From: Chryseobacterium gwangjuense
GTDB lineage: Bacteria; Bacteroidota; Bacteroidia; Flavobacteriales; Weeksellaceae
DNA: 64,000 bases
Direction of reading: 5' to 3'
NCBI RefSeq assembly: GCF_021311115.1
Contig: NZ_JAJTNP010000003.1
Span: 401,483 to 465,482 of the forward strand
The notes under the pieces were generated by a model that searched no databases, was not told the DNA's origin, and worked only from the letters and a program-made list of their open reading frames with translations. The translations under genes were made by a program, and so were the position numbers. Shown one piece after another: positions 61,756 to 64,000 of this stretch (positions are counted from its first letter, which is position 1; the number at the start of each line of letters is the position of its first letter).

Positions 61756-62328
61756 TTAAAATATAAATTGACAAGTGATTGTGGTGACCATAATTAAGAA
61801 TGCGAAAATGACGATCTGTTTCCAGTTCTTTACATTGGTAGCAGTTTTGAAACCATTATAAAAAAGAGTTATTCCGTAAGCAATCAGTAAAAGAGCTGAA
61901 AAGCTGAAAATACAAATAATAATAAGGTCAAAAGGAGAAATATTTTCAGGATTTTTTTCTGCCATTAATCTTACAGACTCCATACTGTTGTTAACGATGG
62001 GAAGTTCTCCGATCAGAAGAATGAATATTCCCGGAATCTGAGAAATTAAAATGGTGTTAACAATATCGATAAACCTCGCCCTCTTGTTATAGATTTTTCC
62101 AAGGATAAAGAAGATGATAATGGCGATGCTGTAGCTTAATAAACTTAAACCAATATTTTCTATGAGTGAATGTTTCTCATCTGCATATCTGTAATGAAAA
62201 ATACTGTCTACCTGAAGTCCGAACCACTGACAAATAACCAAAGTGATTCCTAAAGATAAAATTCCTACAAGAAGAAGCTGTTTTTCGCTGTATTTTGAGA
62301 AAGGGTTGAAAATCGTTTTCCAATTCAT
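61756..62328 (-). CDS. Yip1-like integral membrane protein
   Basis: A 190-residue protein with five hydrophobic helices, including LLLVGILSLGITLVICQWFG, IAIIIFFILGKIY, TILISQIPGIFILLIGELP and QIVIFAFLIMVTTITCQFI. The topology and the QIPGIF segment match the YIP1 domain family. It sits between a DUF2089 regulator and a serine hydrolase gene in one operon. Function in bacteria is unknown. Confidence 0.75.
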   Translation of the reverse strand: MNWKTIFNPFSKYSEKQLLLVGILSLGITLVICQWFGLQVDSIFHYRYADEKHSLIENIGLSLLSYSIAIIIFFILGKIYNKRARFIDIVNTILISQIPGIFILLIGELPIVNNSMESVRLMAEKNPENISPFDLIIICIFSFSALLLIAYGITLFYNGFKTATNVKNWKQIVIFAFLIMVTTITCQFIF

Positions 62329-62346
62329 GTTATGAGCTTTTTTGAT

Positions 62347-62613
62347 TTAGTTTTTTAATACATTGATTTTTTGAATAAGATCGTCCATTTTGTTTCTCAT
62401 AGTAGGATAGGAGAGATCAGCCTGTTTTGCCATTTCTTTAATACTTCCGCTGGATAAGAAAAAGTTGAGAATGAATTCCTGTTCCTCACGATTGAGTTTT
62501 AAAATGACCGGAAGCTCATAATCTCCATTTACTTCTGTAGTGCAGTTGGGGCACTTCATCTGGCTTACATGTAAAGTATGATCACAACTGGGGCAAACAA
62601 TAGGTAGTTTCAT
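62347..62613 (-). CDS. DUF2089 zinc-ribbon regulator
   Basis: An 88-residue protein with a zinc ribbon formed by CPSCDHTL and CPNCTTEV and a C-terminal helix-turn-helix-like region (SGSIKEMAKQADLSYPTMRN). DUF2089 proteins are small DNA-binding regulators that usually precede membrane-protein genes, as here. A TACATTTG -7 box (minus strand, 62635-62628) precedes it, and it probably controls the operon with Yip1 and the serine hydrolase. Confidence 0.88.
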   Translation of the reverse strand: MKLPIVCPSCDHTLHVSQMKCPNCTTEVNGDYELPVILKLNREEQEFILNFFLSSGSIKEMAKQADLSYPTMRNKMDDLIQKINVLKN

Positions 62614-62701
62614 TGAAAATGTTTTTACAAATGTAATGTTAATTTGAATAAAATTAAATATTATTTTAATAAAGTTAAAATATTAATTGAAAATATAAAA
62701 T

Positions 62702-62727
62702 AAAAAAACTTCCGGCTAGGGAAGTTT
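62702..62727 (-). terminator. tyrA terminator
   Basis: On the minus strand AAACTTCC-CTAGCC-GGAAGTTT followed by a T run. It makes tyrA monocistronic. Confidence 0.85.
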
Positions 62728-62752
62728 ATGAGTTACTTTTTATTGTAAGTTA

Positions 62753-63598
62753 TTATTTATCAAGAATTTCTCTTATTCTGTTGGCATTTGAAATCAGTTC
62801 ACCCAGATATTCGTAGTTTTCTTTTTCTAAAGCAGATTTGAATTTTCTTAATTGTGAAATATGCTCATTTAAAACATCCAGAACATTCTCCTTATTCTGC
62901 TTAAAGATCGGAACCCACATTTCCGGATGAGACTTTGCCAAACGTACCGTGCTTGAAAATCCGGAACTTGCCAACTGAAAAATAGTTTCCTCTTCACGTT
63001 CCTTTTCCAACACCGTGTTAGCTAAAGCATAAGACGTGATATGAGAGATATGGGAAATATAAGCCGTATGAACATCGTGGTCTTCCGCGTTCATATATAT
63101 AGGATGCATATCTAAAGCTTGTACGATGTTTTCAACTAATACAAAAGCATCTTCCATAGACTCTTCTTTATTGCAAATGACTCCGGCTTTGCCTGAGAAA
63201 CTTTCTGCAACAGCAGATTTCGGACCGTTGTTTTCTGTTCCCCACATCGGGTGGAAAGCAACATACCTTGATCGTTTAGGATGATTCTTCACTGCATTCA
63301 CGATTCCTGATTTTGTAGAACCACAATCCATGACCGTCTGATTGTCGGTAACCAGATCCAAAATTTTAGGAAGAAGCGTTTTTGTAGCGTCTACAGGAAC
63401 TGCAATAATGATGAGGTCGGAATTTTTTACCCCATCCTCCAGATTGGTTTTTTCATCAATGATGTGTAAATCTAAACCTTCATTAAGATGTCGTGCACTA
63501 TTATCAATTCCATAAATATATGTTGCAATGCCTTTTTGTTTTAATTTTAATGCGATCGAGCCTCCTATTAATCCGATACCAATAATGCTTATTTTCAT
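62753..63598 (-). CDS. tyrA: Prephenate dehydrogenase
   Basis: A 281-residue enzyme with an N-terminal Rossmann fold (ISIIGIGLIGGSIALKLK), VMDCGSTKSGIV, the prephenate-binding segment FHPMWGTENNGPKSA and HTAYISHISHITSYAL. It oxidatively decarboxylates prephenate to 4-hydroxyphenylpyruvate, the precursor of tyrosine. There is no fused chorismate mutase. Upstream on the same strand lie a leader peptide with three adjacent Tyr codons and an intrinsic terminator 20 nt before the start, so expression is probably set by tyrosine-dependent attenuation. Confidence 0.94.
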   Translation of the reverse strand: MKISIIGIGLIGGSIALKLKQKGIATYIYGIDNSARHLNEGLDLHIIDEKTNLEDGVKNSDLIIIAVPVDATKTLLPKILDLVTDNQTVMDCGSTKSGIVNAVKNHPKRSRYVAFHPMWGTENNGPKSAVAESFSGKAGVICNKEESMEDAFVLVENIVQALDMHPIYMNAEDHDVHTAYISHISHITSYALANTVLEKEREEETIFQLASSGFSSTVRLAKSHPEMWVPIFKQNKENVLDVLNEHISQLRKFKSALEKENYEYLGELISNANRIREILDK

Positions 63599-63611
63599 TT
63601 CTCTATACTTT

Positions 63612-63645
63612 AAAAATCAAAAAACCCCGTCTTAGGACGAGGTTT
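63612..63645 (-). promoter_or_regulatory. Transcription attenuator of tyrA
   Basis: On the minus strand AAACCTCGTC-CTAA-GACGGGGTTT forms a 10-bp stem (one G-U) followed by TTTTTTGATTTTT, a full intrinsic terminator between the leader peptide and tyrA, in the tyrA direction. Upstream segments AGAATT (63695-63690), AATTCT (63667-63662) and AATTC near 63650 can pair alternatively, as expected for pause and antiterminator hairpins. Confidence 0.75.
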
Positions 63646-63669
63646 GAATTATATATACATAAGAATTCC

Positions 63670-63726
63670 TTATCCCATATTTGAGTTAAAAATTCTATAA
63701 TAATATGTCTTGTTGTTAAAAATCAT
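63670..63726 (-). CDS. tyrA leader peptide (MIFNNKTYYYRIFNSNMG)
   Basis: An 18-codon frame on the minus strand with three consecutive TAT (Tyr) codons at positions 8-10 and Phe at 3 and 13, ending TAA 25 nt before the terminator hairpin. A TACATTTG -7 box lies about 25 nt upstream. Ribosome stalling on the Tyr codons when charged tRNA-Tyr is scarce would favour an antiterminator and tyrA transcription, as in the trp and phe leaders of enterobacteria. The frame is short and its translation is inferred from design and position. Confidence 0.7.
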   Translation of the reverse strand: MIFNNKTYYYRIFNSNMG

Positions 63727-63750
63727 ATGGCGAAGGTATAAAATATTTTT

Positions 63751-63758
63751 CAAATGTA
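63751..63758 (-). promoter_or_regulatory. -7 box of the tyrA leader transcript
   Basis: TACATTTG on the minus strand; no clear -33 TTG. Start predicted near 63745, about 19 nt before the leader-peptide ATG. Confidence 0.5.
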
Positions 63759-63925
63759 GATATTGATGACCTATATAATAGTATACTTTGATCATTTCAT
63801 TAGTAATGTATGGGTGTTTTTGTGTTTAATATGCTTTTAGATTTTTTAATTTAAACTTTTTCTCTCTCCTGTTCAGCTAGTTAGGATTAAATATGAATTA
63901 AAAGTAAATTAAAGGTTAATAAAGT

Positions 63926-63957
63926 TTGGATTGTAATGGATAGTTGTTCTATCTTTG
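63926..63957 (+). promoter_or_regulatory. Promoter reading out of the window
   Basis: TTG at 63926-63928 and TATCTTTG at 63950-63957 (21-nt spacer). The predicted transcript starts near 63964 and continues beyond the window; its gene is not visible. The region 63759-63925 is AT-rich and shows no gene. Confidence 0.55.
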
Positions 63958-64000
63958 CCCCACTGAAAACGAGAGTATCTCAGTAAGCGCAGAAGAGCCT

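Overview
The window comes from a low-GC member of the Bacteroidota, almost certainly Chryseobacterium or a close Flavobacteriia relative. The evidence is TAnnTTTG-type -7 promoter boxes, a type IX secretion C-terminal sorting domain, a DUF1800/DUF1501 pair, BfmA/BtgA-type mobilization genes, and housekeeping proteins (rpsO, pnp, mgtE, cobT, rtcB, tyrA) of flavobacterial character.

Layout. (1) 1-647: the end of an RskA-type anti-sigma gene and its terminator. (2) 648-22019: an integrative and mobilizable island in the 3' end of a tRNA-Leu(CAA) gene. It carries a tyrosine integrase, an excisionase-like protein, a plasmid-type Rep protein with eight iterons, a toprim primase, a mobilization module (BfmA/BtgA-like protein, DUF5712-type relaxase, VirD4/TraG-like coupling protein, small membrane protein), a zinc-ribbon PD-(D/E)XK nuclease and a type IX-secreted protein. 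Two cargo blocks follow. The first (12757-17917) is a divergent set: RES-domain protein, HEPN-like protein and a 1141-residue HD plus Hsp90-like ATPase protein. The second (18474-21902) is an AAA ATPase plus subtilisin-like protease pair resembling the IetAS phage-defence system. (3) 22008-64000: ordinary chromosome.

The island looks like two related elements in tandem. A degenerate third copy of the tRNA-end att sequence lies at 17916-17993, between the cargo blocks. Each block is preceded by the same roughly 75-bp repeat (12642 and 18243) and by a copy of the secreted-protein gene, intact at 10980-11738 and a fragment at 18030-18201. This suggests a right-end cargo slot holding anti-phage modules.

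The chromosomal part holds an MBL hydrolase, fRMsr-like GAF protein, MgtE, S15, PagL-like deacylase, PNPase, a cold-shock protein with a long leader, a MarR/TonB-receptor operon, an ABC exporter whose permease is fused to an M1 peptidase, a DUF2975/Xre pair, cobT-cobS-cobC, rtcB, an SF1 helicase/nuclease, a WYL regulator, the DUF1501/DUF1800 pair, glucokinase, two YceI proteins under an FNR-like box, serine deaminase, a DUF2089/Yip1/serine hydrolase operon, and tyrA.

Two RNA-level features lie outside the island. Directly upstream of rtcB, on the same strand, is a roughly 190-nt RNA with tRNA-like acceptor, D and T arms and a large insertion in place of the anticodon region. Upstream of tyrA is an 18-codon leader peptide with three consecutive Tyr codons, followed by an intrinsic terminator, the arrangement of a transcription attenuator.
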